Assembly: GCF_025698545.1 (NCBI RefSeq)
Contig: NC_068576.1
Location: 50,626,390 to 50,690,389 of the forward strand
Reading direction: 5' to 3'
Length of the DNA: 64,000 nt
Source of the DNA: Gossypium raimondii
Lineage: Eukaryota > Streptophyta > Magnoliopsida > Malvales > Malvaceae
The position numbers and the translations under genes are program-made. A model generated the notes under the pieces. It ran no database searches. It saw only the letters and a list, made by a program, of their open reading frames with translations, and was not told where the DNA came from. Below, in pieces: positions 51,716-62,537 of this stretch (positions are counted from its first letter, which is position 1; every line of letters starts with the position of its first letter).

Positions 51716-52420
51716 TTAGATAGATTCCAAGCTTGATCTTTTTCGCTTAGGAGAAGAACTATTGTACCAAGCTGACTCATCATCTTCCCGACGACGCGTG
51801 GGGGTGGTTCTGACAGGTTCAGGCCCTTTGTTGCCAATCCATTGTGGGAAATTAAGCAAAGCCCGGTAACCACGCATTTTATATGCTGCTCGATCATATG
51901 CCAAAGCAGCCTCCATAGCTGTCTCGTAGGTGCCTAGCCAAACTCGTGCCCCATTCCTTGCTGGGTCTCGAATCTCCGCCGCGAATTTCCCCCACGGCCT
52001 TTTCCTAACCCCCCTGTAGTGTCTCCCTTTTTCCACTTTTTCATTCTCATAATTTCTAAACCATTTGTTTTCTTGTTTTTCCAAATACAAACAATTTCGT
52101 GCAGCAGCAGCATCAATAGGTTGGGTCGTCAGCTCCGATGGGTTCGGTTCCATAAACGGCGTCATCATCATAATCTGGGGCTCGGATTTAACAGCAGTTG
52201 TCACCGTTGAATAAAGGGGTGGAACTGGAGACCAACCATAGTTAAGAGCTTGGTTAAGGGAGTCGTAGATGATCATGTCTTGGGAGTCATCAACTTTCAA
52301 AGGCAAATCACCCCAATGTTCGGTGAGGCAAGATTTAAGACAAGTAAAGGCACTCGAAATTGTTCCAGGATTTTCATGATTACAAGAAAAGATATGCTCA
52401 CACGTACTAAGCACCTTCAT
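51716..52420 (-). CDS. AP2/ERF transcription factor, group IX-like, intronless, 234 aa
   Basis: One AP2/ERF domain spans residues 134-192 and shows [40 protein letters not shown] and [15 protein letters not shown]. The AAEIRD segment has the Ala and Asp that mark ERF rather than DREB types, so GCC-box binding is expected in the nucleus. A basic KGRHYRG entry and a C-terminal PKRKRSS basic cluster could serve nuclear import. The N-terminal half (acidic, with [20 protein letters not shown]) resembles the group IX activation region of ERF1/ERF2/ERF13-like, jasmonate- and pathogen-induced factors. Group placement is inference. The single-exon structure is normal for the family and the frame is intact. 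Start at the first ATG, 94 bp downstream of a TATA-like box. Confidence 0.94.
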   Translation of the reverse strand: MKVLSTCEHIFSCNHENPGTISSAFTCLKSCLTEHWGDLPLKVDDSQDMIIYDSLNQALNYGWSPVPPLYSTVTTAVKSEPQIMMMTPFMEPNPSELTTQPIDAAAARNCLYLEKQENKWFRNYENEKVEKGRHYRGVRKRPWGKFAAEIRDPARNGARVWLGTYETAMEAALAYDRAAYKMRGYRALLNFPQWIGNKGPEPVRTTPTRRREDDESAWYNSSSPKRKRSSLESI

Positions 52421-52515
52421 TGCTATACCAGCTTTTGATCAATATCAACATCAAAGCTATACAAAACCACCCCCCAAAAAATAAAAGAACTTAGAAAAAC
52501 ATTATGCAACAGCGG

Positions 52516-52523
52516 TATATATA
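52516..52523 (-). promoter_or_regulatory. Candidate TATA box of the ERF gene
   Basis: TATATATA reads on the minus strand, about 95 bp upstream of the start codon, leaving a short leader of roughly 60-65 bases. Confidence 0.65.
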
Positions 52524-52614
52524 GAAGGGTGAGGGAAAAAAGGAGAGAAAGTGAGGAATTAAAATAATAATGAACATGGGTTGTGTTTCATCTTCTAGTT
52601 AATGAATATTAATG

Positions 52615-52745
52615 AAAAAGAGAGAGAAAGTGATGTTTAAAGTCAGAATCTTATCTCATCTTCTAATTAATGAAAGACGACACCATCATAGGGAGAGAGT
52701 GATGTTTAAAAGTCACAATCTTATCTCATCTTCTAATTAATGAAT
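52615..52745. repeat. Direct duplication in the ERF upstream region
   Basis: GTGATGTTTAAAGTCAGAAT...CATCTTCTAATTAATGAA (about 52630-52672) recurs at about 52698-52742 with two or three changes. A shorter echo, TTCATCTTCTAGTTAATGAA, lies at 52587-52606. Confidence 0.85.
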
Positions 52746-53520
52746 GCCTAAATACAACACCATTAATTAAAGAATCCACATTTCAAACCTAATTTTATTT
52801 TTATTTCACTTTATAAAATATTAAATCATAATAATAATTAATTTTCAATGTAATTGTTTGTAACAAAATATTTTATTTTATACAATTAACCCACAAAAAT
52901 TGAAAATTAACCCATCAAATATTTGACCAACCAAAATTTTTAAAAGAATAATTTTATATAAAATAAATGAACCTCTTTTCACAACACTCATCATCACTTT
53001 TTTCTCAATTTTATCTTATTTTTAGATTTTTAAAACACTGATTGATCTTTTAATACTTTTTAAGTGGTCTCCATATTTTCTTTTCAATTTTATTGATTAA
53101 TCTCTAGAAATTTAGGATTGTGACTTTTCTTGTGGATCTTTATGCAAGACTTATTTATTGAGTTATTTTGAGATATTGATTTTGTATGAGATTATTAACA
53201 TCTTGATTGGGTAATTGTTCTTAGAGCTTAATTAATACAAATCCTTCAAGAAATTAGGATTGATTGTATTTACATAATCCTAAGTTTCTTGAATATTAAT
53301 TAGAGATGTAGCATTATTATTTAGAAATTATTGTTGCCGGTGTGATTATTGTAAATTTTGTATTTGAAAATTGACATATTGCATTTTCATGACACCAAAA
53401 AACACTTATGTGATTTTTTTATTTTTATTTTTGTGAAAGAAAAGTACTAGTTGTATGTTGGCTTCATGAAAACTTTTGTGTTTAATGCTTAGATTTATTT
53501 GTTTTAAATATTTAACAATA
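52746..53520. other. AT-rich DNA between the ERF promoter and the hAT remnant
   Basis: No gene was recognised. A local hairpin pair AGAAATTAGGATTGATTGTA and its near-complement ATAATCCTAAGTTTCTTGAA lies at 53250-53295. Confidence 0.4.
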
Positions 53521-56500
53521 ATGGAAAAATATTTTAAAAGAAAGTTTATTAGTTGAGTAGAGGTAGAACAACAAGAAAAAAGACTGATTAACTAAAGTGA
53601 GATACAAACCATTTCAAAAAAGGATCAAAAGAGTCAAGTTGAGTTTAGCCTTAAAAACCTTTCAGTAGACCCAGGATTGAGAATTAAGGTTATATATTAT
53701 CCTCCAAATGATAGAGAGAATATAAAAAAAGGCATATTTTCAAAAAGAACCTTGTCAACTTAGCAATCACAACTTTCTCTAAAGAAAGTTGCGGGAATAG
53801 AGCGGAGATCACCAACTTCTTGGTATAAAGACTATGGAAATTGACTAGAATACAATATTAAAGAAGATGTTGTATTTTGTTTATGTTGCTATCTTTTTAG
53901 TTCTAATCAAAATAAGAAAGTTAGTAGCACGCTTGAGACTTATGGATTCAACAATTCGAATAAAAAAGACAGATTAATCATGCATGTTGTAGGTCCAAAT
54001 GGTTTTTTTATTAGGCCCAATTTGCCCGAGCCCAATTAAATAAACAAAAAATAAACCAAATAAAATAAGGTCTCAGTCCATTTACATTGGCCCAAAACAA
54101 TGTAGCCCAAATGGCCCAATTATAGAAACCCAAACCCATATTCAAAAAACCCTAGCCTAGGCAACAGCAAGCTTCAGCCGCGTGCCCCAACAGCAGACTC
54201 CAGTGCGCCGCTCCTCCGCCACATGTGCCACCACGTCATTGTACTTGCAAAATAGCCTAGAAGAATCTAAAAGCAAAAAAATAGGAGGAAAAACAGTTTG
54301 TAAAATATGATTTTTTGGCTATAAAAACCCCGTTTCTGTATTCTAAATGGACTTACGAATGAATGAAAACAGAATAGCAAAAATATTCAATCCAAAACAA
54401 TAGATTTACGAAGGTAGATTTTTTATTCTATTATTTTTTTCTTTCGTTTTTTTAGGAAAAAAGAAAAATAAAATAAAAATAAAAACCGAGACTATACCTT
54501 GTTTGTGAGGGAGGTGCCGATTCTGATGAAAATCGGCGTTCCATGGGTCCGGAAACTGAAAAAAACCAAAAAATGGTGACTTTTCAGTTTTTCGACCACC
54601 GCGGACGGCAGCGCCGTCGCCGACGACCGACGACCGTCGCAGTGGTCCGACGACCTAGGTTGGCCGGATTCTAGGGCTAAAAGAAGAGGGGAGAGGATTT
54701 TTTCTGAGTTTTTTTTTAGAAAGGGAAAGAAAATGAATTTTTTTTAAAAAAATTTGGTTTATATAGAAGATCAAAACGGCGCCATTTTGGGCTTTAATTC
54801 CAGTGGCCAAAACAACGACATATAAGGCCACGACCCGCGCATTGACCCGACCAGGGAAAGGATCCGCGTGTTTTTTGTTAATGGGATATTTTCACATTTA
54901 GCCCTTTTGTATTTTCCGTCTGTTTCAATTTGGTTCTTTTAGCATTTTTCTTTTATTTTTAAATTGGACTTCTGATTTTTTCCATTTTGCAATTTAGTCC
55001 CTCGCGCGCTAATCCTCTGGGGAAGTGACGCGTGTCCAGGAATTGGGTTTATTGCCCATTTGGTCCCCGTTTCTTAGTGCGTGTTACATTTTAATCCTAT
55101 TTCGATTTTATCTTTAAATTTACTACAAATTTTGCTTCAAATTTCATTTCGATTTCAATGTAGTCCTTTGATTAATTTTACTTTATTATTTACCTATTGA
55201 TTTGTCTATTGTTCTTCATTTCTTTTAGTTAATATTATTTTTATATCTATTTTTATGTACATTTAAATCTTAATATTTCTTTTACTAATTTCTTTTTTAT
55301 TTCTTTTATAATCCTTAAATATGGTCATATGTATGCTTTATTTACGTATTTATTATCTTGTTTTTACAATATTATGATTATCATCATCATTTTCATCATT
55401 TTTTACTGTTTTATTTAATATTTCATTTAATATTTTATTTATCTATTTTCATTTTTAATCTATCTTATATTAGTTTTATTTTATCATTGCTTGCTTTTTT
55501 ATTTTTTTATTTATGTTTTTTTGCCATTATGAGTATTGTTTTATTCCATCATTAATTTATTTGCCTTTTTAAATACTTTCAAATTTTTAATTTATTATTA
55601 TGGTTATTGTTGTGGCTATTCATTGTTATTACTTATTTTATTCTTTTTGATTGATAATATCAGCATTAAAATGATGTTTGTTATGTAATCATTGTTGTTG
55701 TACATGTTATGAACTATTTATTAATACATTCAGTATTGCGACCATTGGTCGATTTAATATTTATTTCGTGTAACATTTAAATATTACATTAATTTCGACT
55801 CAAATGCATTTTTTTTCTAAAGTAATATTTCGTATTTTGAAATTCAAGAGATCATTCCCTAATTTACAGGGTCTCGATTTTCCTGTGAAATCCAAATATA
55901 CGAACTATTTTCAAAAAAATACATTTTTAAAATTATCTCGGGAATCAAAAAAGGATCGTGTCCCAACTTATAGGATTTGATTTCTTTTCCGAAACCAAGA
56001 TAATTAAAATTTCCAAAAATAAATAAATTTTTGTTGTTTATTCTCGTTTCGAGGATTTAAGGTATTGCATCCTAACTTACGAGACGTAATCCTTTTTCTC
56101 GATTAACATGAAACATTTTCTTTATAAAAATTCAATAAGGTGATTTTGTAACAAAGGATTGTATTTTAAATCTCCTCAAAGTTTTCAATTTTCGACATTA
56201 AGACATTAATTAATCAATTAGGTACCAATTTTGGCATGACAAGGGTGCTAATCCTTCCTCGCATGTAACCGACTCCCGAACCCGTTTTTCTTGAATTTCG
56301 TAGACCAAAATCATTATTTTTTTTAAAATTAAAACATTTTATTAAAACGATTAAATTGCAAGGTGATCCGATCACACCTCAATAAAATATCGGTGACGAC
56401 TCCCTTTTTTCTTTTTCTTTTTCTTTTTCAAAATGAAAGTCGACCCCTTTTTGTCAAAAATTTGGTTTCGACAGTTTTCATAATAAACCTCGTGCTATTT

Positions 56501-57130
56501 ATCGAACAAGATTAATCGCTTATGTCTTTCTTGAACTTCTTAAGTTAATTGATGATCATAATGATATGGTGAAAAGAGTTACTTTGGAAAATGCTCTAGA
56601 AAACAAATGTTTAACTTCTCCTGATATTTAAAAAGACATTGCAGAGTTGTTGCAATAGAGGCCACAAATACCATGATTGAAGATCTTTAATATGACTTGT
56701 TTGCTTTGTTGGTAGATGAGTCACGTGATGTATCAAATAAAGAACAAATGGGAATTATGTCATGACATGTCAACAAGAAGGGACATGTTTTGGAAAGATT
56801 TTTGGGAATTGTCCATGTTGATGATACTACTGCATTATCACTTAAAGCAACAATTGATGCTTTTTTGGCTAAATTTGGATTAAGCACATCATGAATTCAT
56901 GGACAAGGTTATGATGGTGCCAACATGTAAGGGGAATTTTACGGTTTGAAAAGTTTGATTTAAAAAGACAATTCATCAACTTTTTACATTCGTTGCTTCT
57001 CACATCAACTTTAATTGGCATTGGTTTCAGCAGCAAAAATCAACTACTGGATGCCACGATGTCATTTACTGTCTATCGACGTTGCGATGAGGAAAGATGT
57101 TCGTTAAGACAATGAGTCTATTTTTGGTAA
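53521..57130 (+). mobile_element. Dead hAT-like transposase gene (ZMYM1/TTF-type, DUF4371), interrupted by a solo LTR
   Basis: The left part (53521-54006) translates in pieces to MEKYFKRKF, LSVDPGLRIKVIYYPPNDRE, SWYKDYGNWLEYNIKEDVVF and CLCCYLF, the TTF-type zinc-finger entry of ZMYM1-like transposases, reaching HVVGPNG. The right part (56474-57130) resumes with GFHNKPR, then LFALLVDESRDVSNKEQMGI, VNKKGHVLERFLGIVHVDDT, HGQGYDGAN and a region like FYIRCFSHQ. Stops and frame slips are scattered on both sides (for example TAG at 53557-53559), and the C-terminal dimerisation part is missing after about 57.1 kb. No terminal inverted repeats were found. Confidence 0.8.
54007..56473 (+). mobile_element. 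Solo Gypsy (Tat/Ogre-like) LTR, 2.5 kb, flanked by GTTTT
   Basis: It matches the LTR at 47855-50183 at both ends and in internal blocks (GATCCGCGTGTTTTTTGTTA; GGTGACGACTCCC; ending GGTTTCGACA). GTTTT lies immediately outside each end (54002-54006; 56474-56478). With no internal region, it is a solo LTR. The left terminus is slightly degraded, so it is not a very young copy. Confidence 0.85.
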
Positions 57131-57247
57131 AAATGAATCATTTGATACCTATTTCATACTTTCCAACCCAAACCTACAATATTTGCACCAAATACCAAAT
57201 TCAATTAGTCCAAAACATACCTAAGACCATAGCAATCAAGTTTAAAC
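57131..57247. other. Short AT-rich segment between the hAT remnant and the next LTR
   Basis: It is AC-rich on the plus strand (CCAACCCAAACCTACAATAT) and appears to belong to the same older LTR-derived sequence that continues after 59880. No gene was seen. Confidence 0.35.
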
Positions 57248-58009
57248 TGTAATAGCCTGTTTTTAGTGAAATCGGAACAGTGGTTTTGGGACCACAAATC
57301 TGATTCCATAAGAAAATTTATTTTAATATTATTTTATGGTCTACCATATGATAAAAATATCGTATAAAAAATTCGTTAGAAAAATTTTACAGATTACATG
57401 TTTAATTGATAAAAAGACCAAATTGCATGAAATGCAAAAGTTGAAATCTAGTAGCTAAAAGGATCAAATAGCTATGGAATTCAAAATTTGAGGTCCTTAT
57501 ATGGCAACTAGACCATTAAGAGGAGTTAGTAGATAAGTTTGATGATTCATCCATCAAAAATTAATTAAAGAAAAAAACTAAATTGGAAAGTAAAAATAAT
57601 AAAAGATGATATTAATTAAATAATGAAAATATCATCTTTTTCATCATCTTTCCCAAAGTTTTTTCTATGAAAACCCTAGCTAAGAGAAGAGAACTCAAGC
57701 AAGTTTATTTGGCTTAATTGGATCCAAATAAATCAAATACGGAGCTAGATCAAGGTAAAGAAAAAGTAACAGATTAGTAGCATACAAGTTCACGAACATT
57801 GTCGAGGTAAGTTCGTGTAACTAAATTAAGAATTTATATGTGTTAATTGAATTGTATGTATGTGATTATATCATTGCCATGTACACGAAATGGATTACAT
57901 ATATGTAACAAAGCCTGATAAATATTAAGTCCCGTTTGAATAAATGAAATTTGATGGATATAGGGTTCCCATATTTGGTTGTGGTCCTGCATATGTTGTG
58001 GACACACCA

Positions 58010-58375
58010 CAGCTCGAAAGAGCATCTCGTTATTAGCCCTTTTGAGCTTCCTGTTATATGGTTCTTGCGAGCTTCCCGTTAATAGCTCTTCGAAGCATCC
58101 CGATCGGTTGTGATCCTGCATGTGTTGTGGACACACCGCAACTCTTATGAGCGTTCTGATATATTGCTCTTCGTGAGCTTCCCGATATGGCTCGCTTGAA
58201 CTTCTCGATAAATTGCTATCCAGAGCTTCCCGATTAATGGCTCTTCGGAGCTACCCGTTATTGACTCGCATGAGCTTCCTGAATATGACTCTTATGAGCT
58301 TCTCGTTATACAGCTCGGATAAGCTTCTCGTTACATGACTCACATAAGCTTCATGTTATATGTCTCGAGAGAGAG
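58010..58375. repeat. Degenerate tandem repeat with GAGCTTCYCGTTAT units
   Basis: About a dozen units of 25-30 bp, such as GAGCTTCCCGATATGGCTC and GAGCTTCTCGTTATACAGCTC, vary in length and sequence within the solo LTR. Confidence 0.75.
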
Positions 58376-59254
58376 CTTTCCAATTATGTGATTTAATGAA
58401 CACTCCCGAATATGAATTGACGGATTATAGATTCGTACACTTCGTGTGTACTACCTGTGTATCCATCAATATTTCAAAAGGTTCAACGGATAAAGTTCTG
58501 ATATAAGTTAAGATGAATTCTGAATGAAATGTTACATGTATACACATGAAAATATATGGAAATTTGATATTTGATGAGTTCATCCCTAATTATTGATATT
58601 CACACGAAATACTTGACTAACATGTTTGACGAAGTTGTGTGTTTAGGCTATTAGCCAAATTTGCTTGGATGCATTTTTTTGTATGCTTACACTAAATGTA
58701 AATGAATGGTAAGTTAATTTCTTGTTATAAGAACTTACTAAGCATTAAATGCTTACTTTGTATTATTTCCACAGTTTTATAGTACTTGGAAGCTTGTAAA
58801 GTTTGAACGTGGGTCAGAGCAACATCACACTATCTTTTAGCTCGTTTCGATATAAATAGCAAACTTAATTTTTGGTATATGGCATGTATAGGTTAAATTA
58901 GTCAAATGATGGCATAATAATATTTGGTTGAAACTAGCCATTGGTATGGCTTGTGTTTGGTATATTTTGAGAAGTAAATATATGGCCTAAACATGTTGGA
59001 TGTGTGTATGTTTGAAATGGTTGAATGGTAGAAGTTACATAAGTATGTTAAGGGTTGCATGAATTGGTAAAATATACTTATATATATTTATATGGCTAAT
59101 TAGGTAAGATTGTATACTTGGAAATATGAGATGTTATGACATGTATTGAGCTTGAAATTGGTCTGAATTGAAGGTCTTATTATGACTTGTAATGGTGCAA
59201 ATTTGGTTGGTTAGGTTGATGCCAAGTTGGGTGAGAAATATGGCCTTGAAAATG

Positions 59255-59650
59255 GCCTATTTTTGTCCACACGGGCAGAAATAGGGGCGTGTGTCCCAGC
59301 CGTGTGTGACACACGGTCATGCACACAAGCGTGTGGTTTGACCGTGTGTCCTCTGCATCTTAAAAATTGAGAAACAGAATGCTCAAAATTATTCACACGG
59401 ACAGAGACACGGGCGTGTGTCTCAGCTGTGTGTGACACACGACCTAGCACACGGGCGTGTATATTAGCCGTGTGATCCCTGCACTTAATTAATGCAATTT
59501 AAATTGTTTACACAGCCTAGCACACGGGAGTGCGGCTTGGCCGTGTGACCCAAGTCAGTAAGCAACCTAAATTGGACATGGGCTGGGACACAGTCATGTG
59601 CCCTATTTCGAATGCCTACACGGCTTGGCCATACGGGCGTGCGTCCCCTG
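59255..59650. repeat. Cluster of ACACGGGCGTGTG-like palindromes
   Basis: Repeated short palindromic phrases (CACACGGGCGTGT, GCCGTGTGTGACACACGG, CACACGGGAGTGCGGC) recur about every 60-100 bases in the LTR. They can pair as hairpins on one strand. Confidence 0.75.
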
Positions 59651-59880
59651 TACCTAGGAAAAAATTTTAAATTTTACGAAAAATTCTCTGAGTTCCCGGT
59701 TGAGTCCCGACTTGTTTTGAATTCATATTTTGGGCCTCGAGGGCCATTTAAGGGACTATATGATTGATTTTGGATATGAATAGTAAATTATATGAATTAA
59801 CTGTATTTAATCTGTAAACTCCGGTAATGCTCTGTAACCCTGTTCTGGTGACGGATATGGGTTAGGGGTATTACATAAAC

Positions 59881-61493
59881 ACTCAATTCAACTTCTTAAC
59901 AAGATATTCAATTCACTTTCATCAATTAAACTAAAGCATTTCAATACCATTTGAGCATACCAACCAAATTCATTCAAATGCTTAACTTTACCTATACCAA
60001 ATCTATCAAAATATACCATTTCACTTTAAATACACACATAATTCATTCATTTACACTTTTATGACATTAACCATGAACCAAAATAATCATTTATCAACAT
60101 ATACCTTAAGCAAAATCACTACACATACTATACAAATTCATACATTAACTTAACCATTCATTTTACCTTATACCACAATCTTTTATATGTCAAATTTAAA
60201 TAGGTACATATATCACCTCCTTAAAACATCAAACATTACCATTTTATGCATTAACCAAATCAATTTCCATGAACAACATTCAAAAATATCATAAGCCAAA
60301 TTCATTTCCATGTTCAATTCATCAATACTTTTATACCTTAAGGTATGTACCAAGAAACCTATATACATGTCACAACCCTAAGTTTAAAATGATCAAACAC
60401 CTACTGATTCAGTGATAGGATAGTGTGAGCTTCGAACTATCCGGCTTAACTCGTTCCGTAAGGTGACAATCTACAAAGAAAAAAGGAAAATAAACGGGGT
60501 AAGCTTATAAAATACTTAGTAAGTTCATAGGCATTAAACAACAACTTACCTTATCTTTAAATTAAATACATTAAGCTACCACAATGTTGATATATTTTGG
60601 CTAAACATAACATATCATAACATCAACAAGGTGAGTCTTATACCAAAATCAAACCATATGATGTTATAAGTGATCAAATGCTAGTTCATGACATATTAAG
60701 TAACGATTTCAATCTCATACTCATTCAAACACATGGTTCATGCTCAATTCAACATCTTTCTATTTGAACATCAAGTTCTTTTTATCACAATTCAATTCCT
60801 CATTTCATATAAGAAGTATTTCCCGATGAACCCTAGTAAACAGACTCGGATAGACAGGTATCTACATCACACCAATTGCTCGTCCGAGCTAAGTATATTC
60901 TTGTCAGGTTACCATTCCGGGATAAACCTTTAAAATGACATCAAGCTACTCATCCAAGCTAAACATGTGTCACATGCATTTGAGTATCCACAGTAAATGA
61001 AGGTCCTGATAATATAGTACGAGTGTGCACAAGACCCTATTGGCATGCCAATCGTATCCTAACATTTACTGAGTTCACCCAAGCATCTTTAATACACACA
61101 AAAAAATTTATCATCCAAGCTAATCAATCTAGTACGAGTGTGCACAAGACCCTATTGGCATGCCAATCATATCCTAACATTTACTGAGTTCACCCAAGCA
61201 TCTTTAACACACAAAAAAAAATTCTTTACTATTTAGTCCAACTCTCATATTTTATACCAATTTACCACAAATCAACCCACAATCAAACATGCATACACAA
61301 ATCAAATACAAAACAACTTAAACACATTTATACCATATGAACTTAACTGGTCTAAACAATAAACAAGTTGAACCTCTAGGGACTAATCAACAATTTTAGC
61401 TTTTCCTCAATTATCTCTGATTTGATCCAATTCTTGATCTATACAATTATTTCATTCAATCCATCAATATCAAATATTTATACATTATACAAT
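59881..61493. other. AT/AC-rich LTR-derived DNA
   Basis: The composition and phrases such as AAACGGGGTAAGCTTATAAA and TACTTAGTAAGTTCATAGGC (60495-60530) resemble the minus-strand interior of the large LTR family (compare AAGTAAGCTTTTATAGCTTA at about 21287-21306). A 116-bp direct duplication lies at 61016-61216. No gene was found. Confidence 0.5.
61016..61216. repeat. Two-copy direct repeat, about 116-bp period
   Basis: TAGTACGAGTGTGCACAAGA...CACCCAAGCATCTTTAA(T/C)ACACA occurs at about 61016-61104 and again at about 61131-61215 with very few differences. Confidence 0.9.
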
Positions 61494-61937
61494 TGTAACA
61501 CCCAAACTTGGCGATGTCTTGAGTCTGGGTGTGTAAGTCAAAGGAAATCTGGTTGGTGTGATCCTACTCGCCCAATTGATGTTCTGGAGCGCTAGTAGGG
61601 AGCATGGGCAATAATGGAAAAATTAAAAGAATGAATGTCCTCTATAAAGTATGTGTACATGTTGAAGGAGAACCTTAATTAATATTTGGATAAACTTTAA
61701 TTAGCTTTAATTAATTAACCTTAATCATAAATAACTAAAATTAGTGGATGATAACATCATTATCCACTATTGAACGATAAGACTTTTTACAATTTAGTCC
61801 CTATACCTAAATTAAACAATTAAAAAATAGATTGAAGAACTCCGTAAATATTTATATTTAATATTTATGGACCTGGTTTACGAAAATGAGATTCCAAAAC
61901 TGCCTTTTTCGGTATCACTAAAAATCGGGTTATTACA
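61494..61937 (-). mobile_element. Short LTR-like element related to the large Gypsy LTR family
   Basis: It runs from TGTAACACCCAAACTTGGCG to AAAAATCGGGTTATTACA. Read on the minus strand, the start TGTAATAACCCGATTTTTAG and the following TTTTGGAATCTC block parallel the start of the LTR at 57248. The flanks (ACAAT and GGTCG) do not match, so the ends or the element are degraded. Confidence 0.45.
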
Positions 61938-62537
61938 GGTCGTCTATCCTAATTGGCTTGATTGGCCCAACTCGTTTTGGGACGACCTTGGGCTTATATT
62001 CTAAAACTTGGTTTGGCGTGGCTGACTCGTTTTACTATTTAAAATAATAAAAACATATATAAAAATATATCAATATTAATTTGATAATTAAATTTAAATA
62101 TAAAATAAATTATTATTTTTAAGCAAAGAAAGGATCCATTTGGGAAAAATGAAGTTGAAGCTGGAATTTTTTTTGAAATAGAGATTTCGCCTAGCCTCGC
62201 CCGTGAACAATTTTGATGGTAATAAGATCTCTCCAAACTTTGAGCTATTCATTTGGGCCATACTAAATTAAATTTGAACAAGTTTTTTTTTAAATAAGAT
62301 TAATTATAAATCAAAATTATTTTATGTAAATTTAATTATAAAGTATATGAAAAATATTATAAAATAATTTCTAAACAAGCAAAAAAAGTTATATTAAATT
62401 TAATCTCAACTGGTTAAGAGTTCGTATCCTTATCTAAAAGTTATTTTATACTAATATTGAATGTACTTTATAATTAAATTTACATAAAAATTATATATAA
62501 TTAATCTGATTTAAAATTTTAAAAAAACTTGTTGAAA
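61938..62537. other. AT-rich intergenic DNA
   Basis: No gene was seen. AACTGGTTAAGAGTTCGTAT at 62409-62428 resembles a tRNA-type internal promoter box, and the flanking segments at 62290-62370 and 62440-62530 are partly inverted copies of one another. Confidence 0.4.

Larger units (their letters stand above)
57248..59875 (+). mobile_element. Solo Gypsy-type LTR, 2.6 kb, flanked by TAAAC
   Basis: It begins TGTAATAGCCTGTTTTTAGT and ends GGGTTAGGGGTATTACA, with TAAAC on both sides (57243-57247; 59876-59880). It is the same family as the LTR at 20876-23906 in the opposite orientation. It contains a degenerate GAGCTTCCCG-type tandem region and ACACGGGCGTGTG-type palindromes. There is no coding content. 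Confidence 0.85.

Noticed and set aside
57843-58136. 97-codon minus-strand ORF with two CPQHMQDHN repeats
   Set aside because: It lies within the tandem-repeat part of a solo LTR; the repeats are DNA-level duplications.
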